This document shows positions 1 through 7,169 of a stretch of DNA of 16,964 bases, piece by piece (within the stretch, counting starts at the first letter, position 1; the number at the start of each line of letters is the position of its first letter). The translations under genes were made by a program, and so were the position numbers. The stretch is from Candidatus Levyibacteriota bacterium (GTDB lineage: Bacteria; Patescibacteriota; Microgenomatia; Levybacterales; UBA12049), in NCBI GenBank assembly GCA_018061205.1, contig JAGOUP010000004.1, positions 1 to 16,964 of the forward strand, written 5' to 3'. The notes beneath the pieces are model-generated. The model had not been told where the DNA came from. It ran no database searches and saw only the letters and a list, made by a program, of their open reading frames with translations.

Positions 1-457
1 CAGATAGCTTCTCTATAGCTCCTTTTGTTTGAGGATTTTCATTAGATCCAAAATCTGTGGCACCTCTTTCCTCATCAGATAGACTTACCAATCTACCAGA
101 TAAAAATTGTGAAACAATTGCTGGCCAAGTAGCACCTAAGATAAGACTCTGTATCCCTACAAAATTAGGAACATCTATTTGAAATATGAGAGCTATTAAA
201 CCACCTATTAAACAATACCAGAAATGCTTAAAAAAGGTAAGAAAACTACTTGATGAATAAAACGGTTTTATAATAATTTCTCTATTTTTATCCGCTCCAC
301 CAACAAATTTAAAATGAAGTGCTGTTACATAACCAACTGATCCAAGAAATCCTACCAAAAATGCAAAAATTAATTTTGGCTCCACTTGTTGTAATAGTGA
401 GACCAAAAAACAAAAAAATTGTTGGGCAGGTGTAAGAATATTGATCCCATACACCAT
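1..457 (-). CDS. Partial hypothetical membrane protein, C-terminus beyond the window
   Basis: An uninterrupted minus-strand reading frame starts at the ATG at 455-457 (MVYGINILTPAQQ) and leaves the window at base 1, giving about 152 residues. Two hydrophobic stretches are visible: residues about 29-45 (LIFAFLVGFLGSVGYV) and a second one near residues 77-112 containing FWYCLIGGLIALIFQ and SLILGATWPAIVSQF. A charged segment (ADKNREIIIK) lies between them, and a polar tail (SDEERGATDFG) follows. I do not recognise the family; the sequence suggests a small two- or three-helix membrane protein. An extended -10 (TGTTATAAT, 469-477) lies just upstream and supports the start. A copy of the dispersed palindromic repeat (522-566) separates it from the DinB-like gene. 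The frame is well supported, but the function is unknown. Confidence 0.75.
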   Translation of the reverse strand, partial: MVYGINILTPAQQFFCFLVSLLQQVEPKLIFAFLVGFLGSVGYVTALHFKFVGGADKNREIIIKPFYSSSSFLTFFKHFWYCLIGGLIALIFQIDVPNFVGIQSLILGATWPAIVSQFLSGRLVSLSDEERGATDFGSNENPQTKGAIEKLS

Positions 458-468
458 AAAGTTAAAAA

Positions 469-477
469 ATTATAACA
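469..477 (-). promoter_or_regulatory. Extended -10 promoter for the partial membrane protein
   Basis: On the minus strand the sequence reads TGTTATAAT, a perfect -10 hexamer with the TGN extension. It ends 11 nt before the ATG at 457, so the 5' leader would be only about 5 nt. No convincing -35 box is visible. Confidence 0.55.
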
Positions 478-521
478 TATTTTTTTAAATTTCTCAGGTA
501 TATACTAAAGAGTCTAACATG

Positions 522-566
522 AGATTCTGAAACAAGTTCAGAATGACAACGAGAAAAGCGAGAAAA
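522..566 (+). repeat. Dispersed palindromic repeat, copy 1
   Basis: An 8-bp perfect stem (ATTCTGAA at 524-531, TTCAGAAT at 537-544) encloses a 5-nt loop, ACAAG. It is followed by TGACAACGAGAAAAGCGAGAAA. The core and tail match the copy at 13169-13212, except that the third base pair of the stem is T-A here and G-C there. The repeat lies between the stop of the DinB-like gene (578) and the next minus-strand start (457), so it may also act as a weak terminator. Confidence 0.85.
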
Positions 567-577
567 AATGAATAAAC

Positions 578-1096
578 TTAAAATGGGTAACCTTTGAGGC
601 CTTGGATGCCTTTGGCGGCGGAGATTTCTCCTGTGAGATTGGCGATGTGCAGCAAAAAGAAATTCGTCAGAACAAATGCTAATGTATGCTTTCCAAATGC
701 CCCTAAATCAATCTCACGATCTAAATCTTCTTCTTCGAGTGTTGCCAAATATGCATCTGTTTCAGCATATATCTCTTTGGCAAAAACTCTGAACTGCTCC
801 AAATCTATTTTCACTGTTTTCGCCCACTGTTCATGCTTTTCCCATTCACTAAATGAAGGCATAGGCTGAGATAATCCTGTATTTGCATGCATGGAAGAGA
901 GTGGTGTTCTTTGCCTCACCATACTGGATAAAATTACATCTTCACTAATCACAGAATGTGCATATGCTGCTCCAATAGGCAATGCTTTTCCTACTTCGGT
1001 AAAATGTGCAACAGGTGCTAAGACATCTGCCATAGTCGCTTCTTGAGTATCATGGGCTGATTTGAATTGTAATCGTAGGAGGTCAATTGCGTTCAT
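578..1096 (-). CDS. DinB-like four-helix-bundle protein
   Basis: A 172-residue protein that fits the DinB/DinB_2 fold, a four-helix bundle that in many members binds a metal through three histidines and carries thiol-dependent or other small-molecule chemistry. Visible family signs are the early helix with YAHSVISED (His47) and the C-terminal LLHIANLTGEISAAKG segment followed by GYPF. The usual C-terminal metal motif is HxxxH; here His150 is present but position 154 is Leu, so metal binding may be lost or altered. It is probably cytoplasmic, as no signal peptide or membrane helix is seen. The start at 1096 is supported by a promoter 7 nt upstream. The promoter's -35 box overlaps the stop codon of the preceding amidohydrolase, so the gene is probably transcribed on its own. 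The family is likely; the reaction is unknown. Confidence 0.75.
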   Translation of the reverse strand: MNAIDLLRLQFKSAHDTQEATMADVLAPVAHFTEVGKALPIGAAYAHSVISEDVILSSMVRQRTPLSSMHANTGLSQPMPSFSEWEKHEQWAKTVKIDLEQFRVFAKEIYAETDAYLATLEEEDLDREIDLGAFGKHTLAFVLTNFFLLHIANLTGEISAAKGIQGLKGYPF

Positions 1097-1103
1097 AAAA
1101 AAC

Positions 1104-1133
1104 AGTATACGCTAGGTAAAAAATCTTTGTCAA
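1104..1133 (-). promoter_or_regulatory. Sigma70-like promoter of the DinB-like gene, leaderless geometry
   Basis: Minus strand: TTGACA (1133-1128), 18-nt spacer, TATACT (1109-1104), then 7 nt to the ATG at 1096. The -35 box overlaps the TGA stop of the amidohydrolase (1130-1132). The expected transcription start falls on or next to the start codon. Confidence 0.75.
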
Positions 1134-2758
1134 TGTTTTGTATTCTCTCCAGTAAAAATAGTCGTAATCACGGGAATATCTTTCAGTTTCATCGGATCAA
1201 TCTCATACGGATCTTCACCGAGTACAACAAAATCTGCTTTTTTCCCAACCATAATACTCCCAATTTCATTTTCCATTCTGAGTAAATATGCTGATCCCAT
1301 GGTCATAGCATATAACGCATCTGCTACTGATATTTTTTCTGCTTCTCCTAGTACTTTTCCACTGGCAGTAACTCGATTCACTGCTGTCCATGCATTGAAT
1401 AGTGGTGCAATAGGTGTCACACTCGCGTCACAATGGAGTGAAAACGGTACTCCCAAAGAAAGAGCAGTATTTGCAGCATCCATTTTTTCAGCACGTGCTA
1501 ATCCAATCGTTTTTGCGACATGTTGATCTCCCCAGAAATAAATATGATTCGTAAAAAGATTGGCTCCCATCCCTAGCTTTTTCATATCCTGAAACTGTGC
1601 TTCATCAATCATTTGCCCATGCTGAATGATATGTCGATTATCAGGCCATGGTTTTTGAGCAATAGCGTCTTTTACTGCAGCAATAAATACTTCTGATGCT
1701 TCATCACCATTGCAGTGACAATGAATAGAAAGACCAGCATCATGAAACGCCTTTGTACACAGTTGAATCTTTTCAGGATCCATGTTCCAAATACCATTTT
1801 CGACACCAGTAATATAAGGTGCTTTGAGTCGAGCGGTATACCCTTGGATGGAACCATCTGCCATAAATTTAACCAGTCCAAAACGTAATCTATCAGTATT
1901 TTTAGCAACAAGCGATTGTACATATGCAGGCATGTCTTCAATTTTTTTTGTGCTTGTGGGGACAAAATACATAGGAACAACACGAAGTGAAACATGTTCT
2001 GTCAGTGATGAAAGTTCTTCAATCGATCTTGGATCATCAAGATTTATATCAACTCCCATTTCTGTTATCGTAGTTACTCCTGCACGTTGTGCTAAAGCAA
2101 CAAATCGTGGAAAGAGTACTTTGGGATCAGTAAATTTGAGAAATGATGCCCCAAGCAGTGCAAATGCTAAAGACATAGCCTGTATTTCCTGTAATTCTCC
2201 TGTCGGTTTTCCCTGATCGTCTTTTGCAACACCTTGGGTACTCGCAAGTTTGTCTGCTGGAATGGCTTCAATAGCTTTTGAATTGGTGGTAATCAAATGG
2301 CCACTCGCATGCATCAAAAAAATCATTCTCTCTGTGGTGATTTTGTCTAAATCATATCTCTCTACTCTTTTCCCTTCAAAATATATGGGATCGAACCCTG
2401 TTGCAATCAATGGTTCATCTGGAGACAGTTTTGCATCACACGTTTTTAAATACGTGATGATTTCATCCATAGATTTGAGCCCTTTGAGTATAGTACCCTC
2501 AGGAGATGGTCTATCAAAATATCCCACATATGCCGCTAGCCCATCTTGTCCTGCAACCATATGTGCATGTCCTTCGACAAAACCTGGTAATATGACTTGG
2601 TCTTTAAATGTTTCATCGAGAATAGCATCAGAAAATAATTCCTTCATTTCACTATCTCCAATACCCACTATTTTTCCGTTTTCAACAGCAACATGCGTTG
2701 CAAATGGATGAGAAGCATCCATAGTAATGATCTTTTTAGCGACAAATATTTTTTTCAT
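1130..2758 (-). CDS. Amidohydrolase family 3 metal-dependent hydrolase
   Basis: A 542-residue protein of the amidohydrolase_3 type (relatives include N-substituted formamide deformylase and YtcJ/AepA-like proteins), a metal-dependent TIM-barrel hydrolase acting on C-N bonds. The N-terminal small beta domain (MKKIFVAKKIITMD) leads into the metal motif GFVEGHAHM (His64, His66). Later motifs are VKFMADGS (Lys297, the probable bridging lysine), IHCHCNGD (His346/His348), RHIIQHGQ (His376/His380) and LHCDAS with the conserved Asp444. The C-terminus closes the beta domain (VGKKADFVVLGEDP). The length is normal for the family and the motif set is complete, so the enzyme should be active; the substrate cannot be read from sequence. 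No signal peptide is seen, so it is cytoplasmic. It is divergent from the MFS exporter at 2854, with a 95-nt gap between them; no convincing promoter for this gene was found. Confidence 0.9.
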   Translation of the reverse strand: MKKIFVAKKIITMDASHPFATHVAVENGKIVGIGDSEMKELFSDAILDETFKDQVILPGFVEGHAHMVAGQDGLAAYVGYFDRPSPEGTILKGLKSMDEIITYLKTCDAKLSPDEPLIATGFDPIYFEGKRVERYDLDKITTERMIFLMHASGHLITTNSKAIEAIPADKLASTQGVAKDDQGKPTGELQEIQAMSLAFALLGASFLKFTDPKVLFPRFVALAQRAGVTTITEMGVDINLDDPRSIEELSSLTEHVSLRVVPMYFVPTSTKKIEDMPAYVQSLVAKNTDRLRFGLVKFMADGSIQGYTARLKAPYITGVENGIWNMDPEKIQLCTKAFHDAGLSIHCHCNGDEASEVFIAAVKDAIAQKPWPDNRHIIQHGQMIDEAQFQDMKKLGMGANLFTNHIYFWGDQHVAKTIGLARAEKMDAANTALSLGVPFSLHCDASVTPIAPLFNAWTAVNRVTASGKVLGEAEKISVADALYAMTMGSAYLLRMENEIGSIMVGKKADFVVLGEDPYEIDPMKLKDIPVITTIFTGENTKH

Positions 2759-2816
2759 TGCTGTTTCTTTAGTAAGACAGATTTTTTATTGCTTTGCAAG
2801 CATATATACTATTTTC

Positions 2817-2845
2817 TTGACAGCACTATCCATTTTCTTTACGCT
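2817..2845 (+). promoter_or_regulatory. Promoter of the MFS exporter gene
   Basis: TTGACA (2817-2822), 17-nt spacer, TACGCT (2840-2845), then 8 nt to the ATG at 2854. The -10 is a weak match, but the segment TTTCTTTACGCT closely resembles the -10 region of the promoter at 12237-12265 (TTTCTTTAGGCT). The leader would be one or two nucleotides. Confidence 0.6.
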
Positions 2846-2853
2846 GTATACAC

Positions 2854-4395
2854 ATGAACAGTGTCCAACAAAAATTTTGGAATCTACCATTTGTCATTTT
2901 GCTCCTCGGTGCATTGATCACTGTTTTTAATATATCTGTTACCAATGTCGCTATTCCTAAAATTGCAGCAGCGCTCTCGGCCAATGGACTCCAAATTCAC
3001 TTTATAGCAGATGGACTAACCATAACGCTTGCTGCATTTGTCCTCTTACTTGGAGCAATCGGTGATTCGTATGGAAGAAAACTTCTTTTTGTTTCAGGAT
3101 GTGCAATCATGATCATCGCATCTCTCTTTTCTGCATATAGCACTTCTGCAAATACCCTCATTGTGTGGCGTATGATAGCAGGAATTGCCACAGCTATGCT
3201 GTATCCTACGACACTTTCTATGATTACAACTATTTTCCAAGAAAAAAAACAACGACTCCTCGCAATAGGTATGTGGTCTGGTATCTCAGCTGGAGGTGCT
3301 GCATTGGCGCCTGTTGTTGCAGGATGGCTTTTAGTGTATTTCCCATGGGGATCAGTATTTTTGATCTCTGTACCATTTACGATTCTGGCACTGATTCTTG
3401 GATGGTGGGTTCTTCCTGAATTCAAAAATAAGAATGAAAAATCAATTGATTATCTAGGCGGCATACTCAGCATTATATGGATTAGCTTTTTATTATTTGG
3501 TATCATTCTTTTTCCTGTTGATGGGTTTGATAGCCGTGTGGGTAGTGCGCTAGGAATTGCATGTGTATCACTCGTTTTGTTTCTACTACGAGAACTACAT
3601 ACGACAAATCCTCTTTTGGATCTTCGTGTTTTTAAAAATTCAAGATTCTCTATCGCAGCACTCACTATCACAATCGTTGCTTTTGCCCAACTTGGGGTCA
3701 TGTTTCTCGCACAACAATATGTTCAAAATGTATTGGGATACAATACCCTTCAAGCGGGCCTTTCAGGCTTCCCTCTTTCAATAGCAGTCTTAATTGCGTC
3801 ACCACTGAGTGCAAAAATTGATGGAAGATTTGGCAGCAGAAAAACCATAGCTGCTGGATTCTTCTTCATTGCCATAGGATTTTTAACCGCCCTATTGTGG
3901 ACTGTTCACTCACCATATCTACAAATTTGTCTTTCATACGTGCTTATCGGTATTGGTTTGGGACTCACTATGACACCCTCAACAAATGCAATCATGAATT
4001 CACTCCCAGAGGGTAAGGCAGGAATCGCATCAGCAGTCAATGATGTTACTCGTGATTTAGGCAACTCATTAGGTATTGCAGTCAATGGTTCAATTGCAGC
4101 GATAAGTTATACAACAGTACTTGAAAAAATGGAAAAGAATATTCCAGTTTCAGAACAAGCAGCTATTTCTGAAAACATTGTGAGAACAATCACGAGCTCT
4201 CTTTCGGGAGCACTTGAAGTAGCACAGAGGTATCCCAGTGTAAATGCTGGACAAATGGTATCAGCTGCAAAACAAGCATTTTTGGATGGGCAACTCGCTG
4301 CTATGTTGTTATCAGCAATTCTTTGCTTTATAGGAGCTATCATTGTATTATTATATATGCCACAAGCACCGTCACAAGAAAAAAAATCTCTATGA
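2854..4395 (+). CDS. MFS multidrug exporter, DHA2 (14-helix, EmrB/QacA) type
   Basis: A 513-residue integral membrane protein of the major facilitator superfamily. Residues 27-45 (ISVTNVAIPKIAAAL) match the helix 1 signature of the 14-TMS DHA2 drug:proton antiporters. LLGAIGDSYGRKLLF (residues 65-79) is motif A with Asp71, Arg75 and Lys76. WRMIAGIATAMLYPTTLSMI fits the helix 4-5 region. Hydrophobic segments continue to the C-terminus (AILCFIGAIIVLLYM) and the length matches the 14-helix subgroup, so it probably exports lipophilic drugs or other amphiphiles using the proton gradient. The start follows a TTGACA promoter at leaderless spacing. The stop overlaps the start of the next gene (ATGA, 4392-4395), so the two are translated as a unit. 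No adjacent EmrA-like adaptor or TetR regulator is present. Confidence 0.92.
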   Translation: MNSVQQKFWNLPFVILLLGALITVFNISVTNVAIPKIAAALSANGLQIHFIADGLTITLAAFVLLLGAIGDSYGRKLLFVSGCAIMIIASLFSAYSTSANTLIVWRMIAGIATAMLYPTTLSMITTIFQEKKQRLLAIGMWSGISAGGAALAPVVAGWLLVYFPWGSVFLISVPFTILALILGWWVLPEFKNKNEKSIDYLGGILSIIWISFLLFGIILFPVDGFDSRVGSALGIACVSLVLFLLRELHTTNPLLDLRVFKNSRFSIAALTITIVAFAQLGVMFLAQQYVQNVLGYNTLQAGLSGFPLSIAVLIASPLSAKIDGRFGSRKTIAAGFFFIAIGFLTALLWTVHSPYLQICLSYVLIGIGLGLTMTPSTNAIMNSLPEGKAGIASAVNDVTRDLGNSLGIAVNGSIAAISYTTVLEKMEKNIPVSEQAAISENIVRTITSSLSGALEVAQRYPSVNAGQMVSAAKQAFLDGQLAAMLLSAILCFIGAIIVLLYMPQAPSQEKKSL

Positions 4396-4646
4396 AATTC
4401 CTAAAAAAACATGAGAATACAATTGGATGGCTCGGGGCTATTGCGACACTCACTGCATATTTTCTCGTGAGCTTTGAAATAGTATCTCCCAAAGATTTAC
4501 GGTATCAAATACTTAACCTCGCAGGTGCCATAGGTCTAGGGATTATCTGTTATTTCAAAAAAACGTATCAACCAATGACTGTAAATATAATTTGGGGATT
4601 TATCGCTCTTTTAGCAATTGGCAGTATTGCCGCTTCTTTATACTAA
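4392..4646 (+). CDS. CBU_0592-like small membrane protein
   Basis: An 84-residue protein starting MKFLKKHENTIGWLG. The start is the ATG inside the ATGA overlap with the MFS stop codon; a longer frame reaching back to 4323 would lie inside the MFS gene and is not credible. Three hydrophobic segments (IGWLGAIATLTAYFLVSF, LNLAGAIGLGIICYF, VNIIWGFIALLAIGSIAASLY) and the pattern GWLGA...AYFLVS...YQILNLAGAIGL...NIIWGFIAL match the CBU_0592-like membrane domain, whose function is not established. Coupling to the exporter suggests a helper or co-regulated role, but that is inference. It is convergent with the TMEM175-like gene, leaving 15 nt between stops. Confidence 0.8.
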   Translation: MKFLKKHENTIGWLGAIATLTAYFLVSFEIVSPKDLRYQILNLAGAIGLGIICYFKKTYQPMTVNIIWGFIALLAIGSIAASLY

Positions 4647-4675
4647 ATTGTTCGATATATTTTAGACAACAATTT
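4645..4675. terminator. Possible weak bidirectional terminator between convergent genes
   Basis: AAATTGTT (4645-4652) can pair with AACAATTT (4668-4675) around a 15-nt loop, and the right arm is followed by TTCTCT. It lies across the two convergent stop codons (4646 and 4662). The stem is AT-rich, so the call is tentative. Confidence 0.35.
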
Positions 4676-5357
4676 TCTCTAGTTCTGTCATTTTTTTATA
4701 TTTATAGAATTTGTTCAAAATGGCAATTCCTATAACAACAAATATCCATGTCACTTGAGTTACCCATGGATCTATATAAACCAACGGCATAGAAAGGGTA
4801 AAAACAACAGGAGCTATCAAGTTTTGGATGGTATAAAATCTCACATGTCTCTCACTCAAATCTTTATCAATAAGTCTATGATGTGACGATGCATACCACC
4901 ACATAACAGCTAAAAAATACCCCACTACTGCAAGACTTCCTGTATAGAACAAAACCACTTCAGGTACAGTACTATAATCGCCAAATAAATCTACAGGAAA
5001 TGGTAAAAATGCAATTGAAATCAAAAATACGATATTTAACCACACAATCATTGGATCCAATCGTTTCATGAGCCCAAATACTGCATGATGAGATAACCAA
5101 TAATAGGAAATCACCAAAAAACTCACAATATTAGCTAAATACACTGGCCACATATTGACCAGAATTGTCCAAAAACTACTTTGAATTTGTGTCGGCACTA
5201 TACCACCTAAATCAATTTTCAAAACAAGTAGTGTTGCAGCAAAAGCAAAAACAGCATCAGAAAAATTTACCACTCTGGCTTCATTGATGAGGGTTTCAAT
5301 AGCGCTAACAATTTCCTTTCTTTCTGTACGTACTTCTTCTTTTTCAGTCATATCCAT
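4662..5357 (-). CDS. TMEM175-like (DUF1211) membrane protein, probable K+ channel
   Basis: A 231-residue protein whose helix 1 carries the family signature: EARVVNFSDAVFAFAATLLVLKID (residues about 28-51, quoted here as NFSDAVFAFAATLLVL). In characterised TMEM175 proteins the FSD motif in helix 1 helps form a potassium-selective pore. Further hydrophobic segments follow (IVSFLVISYYWLSH, IVWLNIVFLISIAFLPFPVDL, VVLFYTGSLAVVGYFLAVMWWY, ITQ/VTWIFVVIGIAIL type helices), matching the usual six-helix, roughly 200-residue bacterial form. The N-terminal residues (MDMTEKEEVRTERKE) are charged and cytoplasmic. The first ATG (5357) is preferred because a promoter-like TTGCAT-N17-TACCAT ends 6 nt before it; the second Met at residue 3 is also possible. 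Potassium or proton conductance is inferred from family only. Confidence 0.85.
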   Translation of the reverse strand: MDMTEKEEVRTERKEIVSAIETLINEARVVNFSDAVFAFAATLLVLKIDLGGIVPTQIQSSFWTILVNMWPVYLANIVSFLVISYYWLSHHAVFGLMKRLDPMIVWLNIVFLISIAFLPFPVDLFGDYSTVPEVVLFYTGSLAVVGYFLAVMWWYASSHHRLIDKDLSERHVRFYTIQNLIAPVVFTLSMPLVYIDPWVTQVTWIFVVIGIAILNKFYKYKKMTELEKIVV

Positions 5358-5366
5358 ACAGATATG
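5349..5366. promoter_or_regulatory. Small hairpin over the TMEM175-like start codons
   Basis: CATATC (5349-5354) and GATATG (5361-5366) are perfect inverted repeats around a 6-nt loop and include both candidate ATG codons. In RNA this would place the start in a short hairpin. The stem is only 6 bp, so any effect on translation is uncertain. Confidence 0.25.
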
Positions 5367-5392
5367 GTAGAGAGAACAGGAAGAAAATGCAA
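5364..5392 (-). promoter_or_regulatory. Possible promoter of the TMEM175-like gene
   Basis: Minus strand: TTGCAT (5392-5387), 17-nt spacer, TACCAT (5369-5364), 6 nt to the ATG at 5357. The -35 matches only TTG, but the -10 is identical to that of the FMN-binding protein gene and the spacing fits the leaderless pattern of this window. Confidence 0.45.
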
Positions 5393-5398
5393 GATGTA

Positions 5399-5980
5399 TT
5401 ACGTATTTTCGATGTAATATCGTATCTGTTCTTTTTTGGGATCCAAAAGATTATAAAGATATGCAATATCTCTATCACTGTGCCGAATACATCCTGAACT
5501 TCCTGGATTTTCTTTGGACAACCGTGACGAATCGCCATTGATACCATGTAGACCAAATGCACCAGGAAGCACCCAATTACATTGCTGCCCATCACACTCG
5601 TTATACGGCGTTGGTCCATATGGTTCAACTGAAGGAGCTGGAACATCAAGTGTTAAGAAATATGGAGCAGTTTCTGGATTTTCTTTTGATGCTTCTTTTT
5701 TGGTAATCAGCCAATACTTTTTTCCAACCAATTGGGGCAATGGTGTCGGTCGCTCCCCTGGTATACCAGTTTTTACTACAAATGTTTTGATAAGTTGGCT
5801 CTGTTCTTTGTTTCCAGGAATTCCTTTGTATAAATACTCCCGGTTTGCCTTTCTGTGTAAGATAAACCAATATGAGGGTTTCACCTGAATAAGCGCTGTT
5901 TCTTTTTGTTGATACCTATTCCAGAAAATGAATAAAACACCAATACTTAGAAGCATTGCTACAAAAAGAAAATATTTCAT
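5399..5980 (-). CDS. L,D-transpeptidase (YkuD domain)
   Basis: A 193-residue membrane-anchored enzyme. Residues 3-19 form a signal-anchor helix (YFLFVAMLLSIGVLFIF), placing the rest outside the membrane. The YkuD catalytic signature is complete: GLHGING with His145, then NPGSSGCIRHSDRD with Ser161-Ser162-Gly163-Cys164 and Arg166, followed by the Asp-containing helix. Such enzymes form 3-3 crosslinks in peptidoglycan or attach proteins to it through a cysteine acyl-enzyme. Two extra cysteines (NECDGQQCNW, residues 129 and 134) lie close together just before the active site and could form a disulfide. The insert between the first strand and the active site is short, so this is a minimal single-domain form without LysM or other binding modules. 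It has its own extended -10 promoter and is divergent from the C39-like gene. Confidence 0.9.
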   Translation of the reverse strand: MKYFLFVAMLLSIGVLFIFWNRYQQKETALIQVKPSYWFILHRKANREYLYKGIPGNKEQSQLIKTFVVKTGIPGERPTPLPQLVGKKYWLITKKEASKENPETAPYFLTLDVPAPSVEPYGPTPYNECDGQQCNWVLPGAFGLHGINGDSSRLSKENPGSSGCIRHSDRDIAYLYNLLDPKKEQIRYYIENT

Positions 5981-5986
5981 ACAACT

Positions 5987-5995
5987 ATTTTACCA
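5987..5995 (-). promoter_or_regulatory. Extended -10 promoter of the L,D-transpeptidase gene
   Basis: Minus strand TGGTAAAAT ends 6 nt before the ATG at 5980. No good -35 hexamer is present at 17 nt. The mirror-image promoter TGGTATAAT at 6038-6046 serves the divergent gene, with one dispersed repeat between the two. Confidence 0.55.
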
Positions 5996-6000
5996 TTATG

Positions 6001-6029
6001 AGATCCTATCGCTTCGCTCCAGGATGACA
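6001..6029 (+). repeat. Dispersed palindromic repeat, copy 2 (GC-loop variant)
   Basis: AGATCCT and AGGATGACA ends surround TATCGCTTCGCTCC. The 5-bp stem is ATCCT (6003-6007) with AGGAT (6021-6025). The ends AGAT...ATGACA are shared with the other copies; the loop belongs to the GCTTCGCT variant. It lies exactly between two divergent promoters. Confidence 0.75.
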
Positions 6030-6037
6030 AAGTAATT

Positions 6038-6046
6038 TGGTATAAT
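6038..6046 (+). promoter_or_regulatory. Extended -10 promoter of the C39-like peptidase gene
   Basis: TGGTATAAT has a perfect TATAAT with TGN extension, ending 8 nt before the ATG at 6055, so the leader would be 0-2 nt. No -35 box at normal distance. Confidence 0.65.
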
Positions 6047-6054
6047 AGCAGATC

Positions 6055-7152
6055 ATGAAAAAATCCTTTATAATCTTGGTACTTTTATCTCTATTTATCA
6101 GCGGAGTTTACGTGGTTTTTGCCATGGAAACAAAACAATCGATTTCCACTCTCATACCAAATACAGTCACAAAATCATTTAGTTCTCCCACACCAACCCA
6201 AATACCACTTCCTACAACAAAAATTCTCGATAATGACTATCATATTTTTCAATCATTTAATAATTGTGGTCCTGCATCACTCTCTATGGCGCTTTCTTAT
6301 TTTGAAATTCAGAAATCGCAAGAAGAACTCGGACAATCACTTCGTCCATATCAAAATGTTATTGGTGACAATGATGATAAATCAGTCACATTTGCAGAAA
6401 TGGCCAAGGAGGCAGAGAAATACAACTTGGTACCCTATCATAGACCAAACGGAGATATCGAACTCTTAAAACAATTTATCTCACACGATATTCCAGTTCT
6501 AACCCGAACATGGCTCCATGTCAATGAAGATATCGGGCATTATAGAGTAATAAAAGGCTATGATACGAATACAAAACAAATCATACAAGATGATTCATAT
6601 GAAGATAAAAATTTGCGATTTTCATATGATGATTTTAATACTATGTGGGAGAAGTTTGACTATGAATATCTCGTACTTGTGCCCAAAAATAAAATAGCTC
6701 TTGCTGAAAAAATCCTGGGAAACAATGTTGATGAACACTATGCATGGAGACAAGCAATCGAAAAAAATGAACAAGCACTAAAAGCCAATCCTGATGATAT
6801 CTATATAAAATTTAATCTTTCCATTGCGTATTACCATAGAGGAGAATATAAAAAATCTACTGAGATATTCGAACAAGTAGAAACACAACTCCCCTTCCGA
6901 ACGCTCTGGTATCAAATAGAACCTATCCTGGCATATTATGAGCTAGGAGATTATGAAAGAGTTTTGTCTATCACGGGAAATATTCTCAATAATCAAAATA
7001 GCGCTTTTTCCGAAGCCTATATTCTACGAGGAAACGTCTATAACAAACAAGGAAATAAAGAAGCAGCAAGAGCTGAATATGAAAAAGCAGTGTTCTATAA
7101 TAATAATCTGAAAGAAGCTAAGGAAGCCCTCAAATCAGTAACTAGTGGCTAG
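6055..7152 (+). CDS. Secreted C39-like cysteine peptidase with C-terminal TPRs
   Basis: A 365-residue protein. Residues 4-22 form a signal peptide or anchor (SFIILVLLSLFISGVYVVF), followed by a Ser/Thr/Pro-rich linker to about residue 56. Residues 60-210 are a peptidase C39-like (C39_2) papain-fold domain: FNNCGPASLSMAL carries the catalytic Cys71, GHYRVIKGYD gives His162, and IQDDSYE supplies the Asp (179 or 180). Residues about 220-362 are tetratricopeptide repeats (AWRQAIEKNEQALKANPDD, KFNLSIAYYHRGEYKKSTEIF, AYILRGNVYNKQGNKEAAR), a protein-binding solenoid. All three catalytic residues are present, so it is probably an active extracellular protease; there is no adjacent ABC exporter, so it is unlikely to be a bacteriocin-maturation transporter domain. 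The substrate is unknown. It is convergent with the alpha/beta hydrolase gene and ends inside a CTAG-rich tandem repeat. Confidence 0.85.
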   Translation: MKKSFIILVLLSLFISGVYVVFAMETKQSISTLIPNTVTKSFSSPTPTQIPLPTTKILDNDYHIFQSFNNCGPASLSMALSYFEIQKSQEELGQSLRPYQNVIGDNDDKSVTFAEMAKEAEKYNLVPYHRPNGDIELLKQFISHDIPVLTRTWLHVNEDIGHYRVIKGYDTNTKQIIQDDSYEDKNLRFSYDDFNTMWEKFDYEYLVLVPKNKIALAEKILGNNVDEHYAWRQAIEKNEQALKANPDDIYIKFNLSIAYYHRGEYKKSTEIFEQVETQLPFRTLWYQIEPILAYYELGDYERVLSITGNILNNQNSAFSEAYILRGNVYNKQGNKEAARAEYEKAVFYNNNLKEAKEALKSVTSG

Positions 7153-7169
7153 TCACTAGTAGCTAGTAA
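7142..7169. repeat. Four tandem heptamers of the form CTAGTNN
   Basis: CTAG occurs at 7142, 7149, 7156 and 7163, an exact 7-nt period (CTAGTGG, CTAGTCA, CTAGTAG, CTAGTAA). It fills the gap between two convergent genes: the TAG stop of the upstream gene (7150-7152) is inside it and the TAG stop of the opposite gene (7170-7172) follows directly. Confidence 0.85.

Noticed and set aside
594..2711. Plus-strand open frames opposite the DinB-like and amidohydrolase genes
   Set aside because: They are antisense to well-supported genes, have no recognisable domains and no promoter or start signal.
4323..4391. Longer start for the CBU_0592-like protein
   Set aside because: It would overlap the MFS gene by some 70 nt in another frame; the ATGA overlap start gives the family's normal N-terminus.
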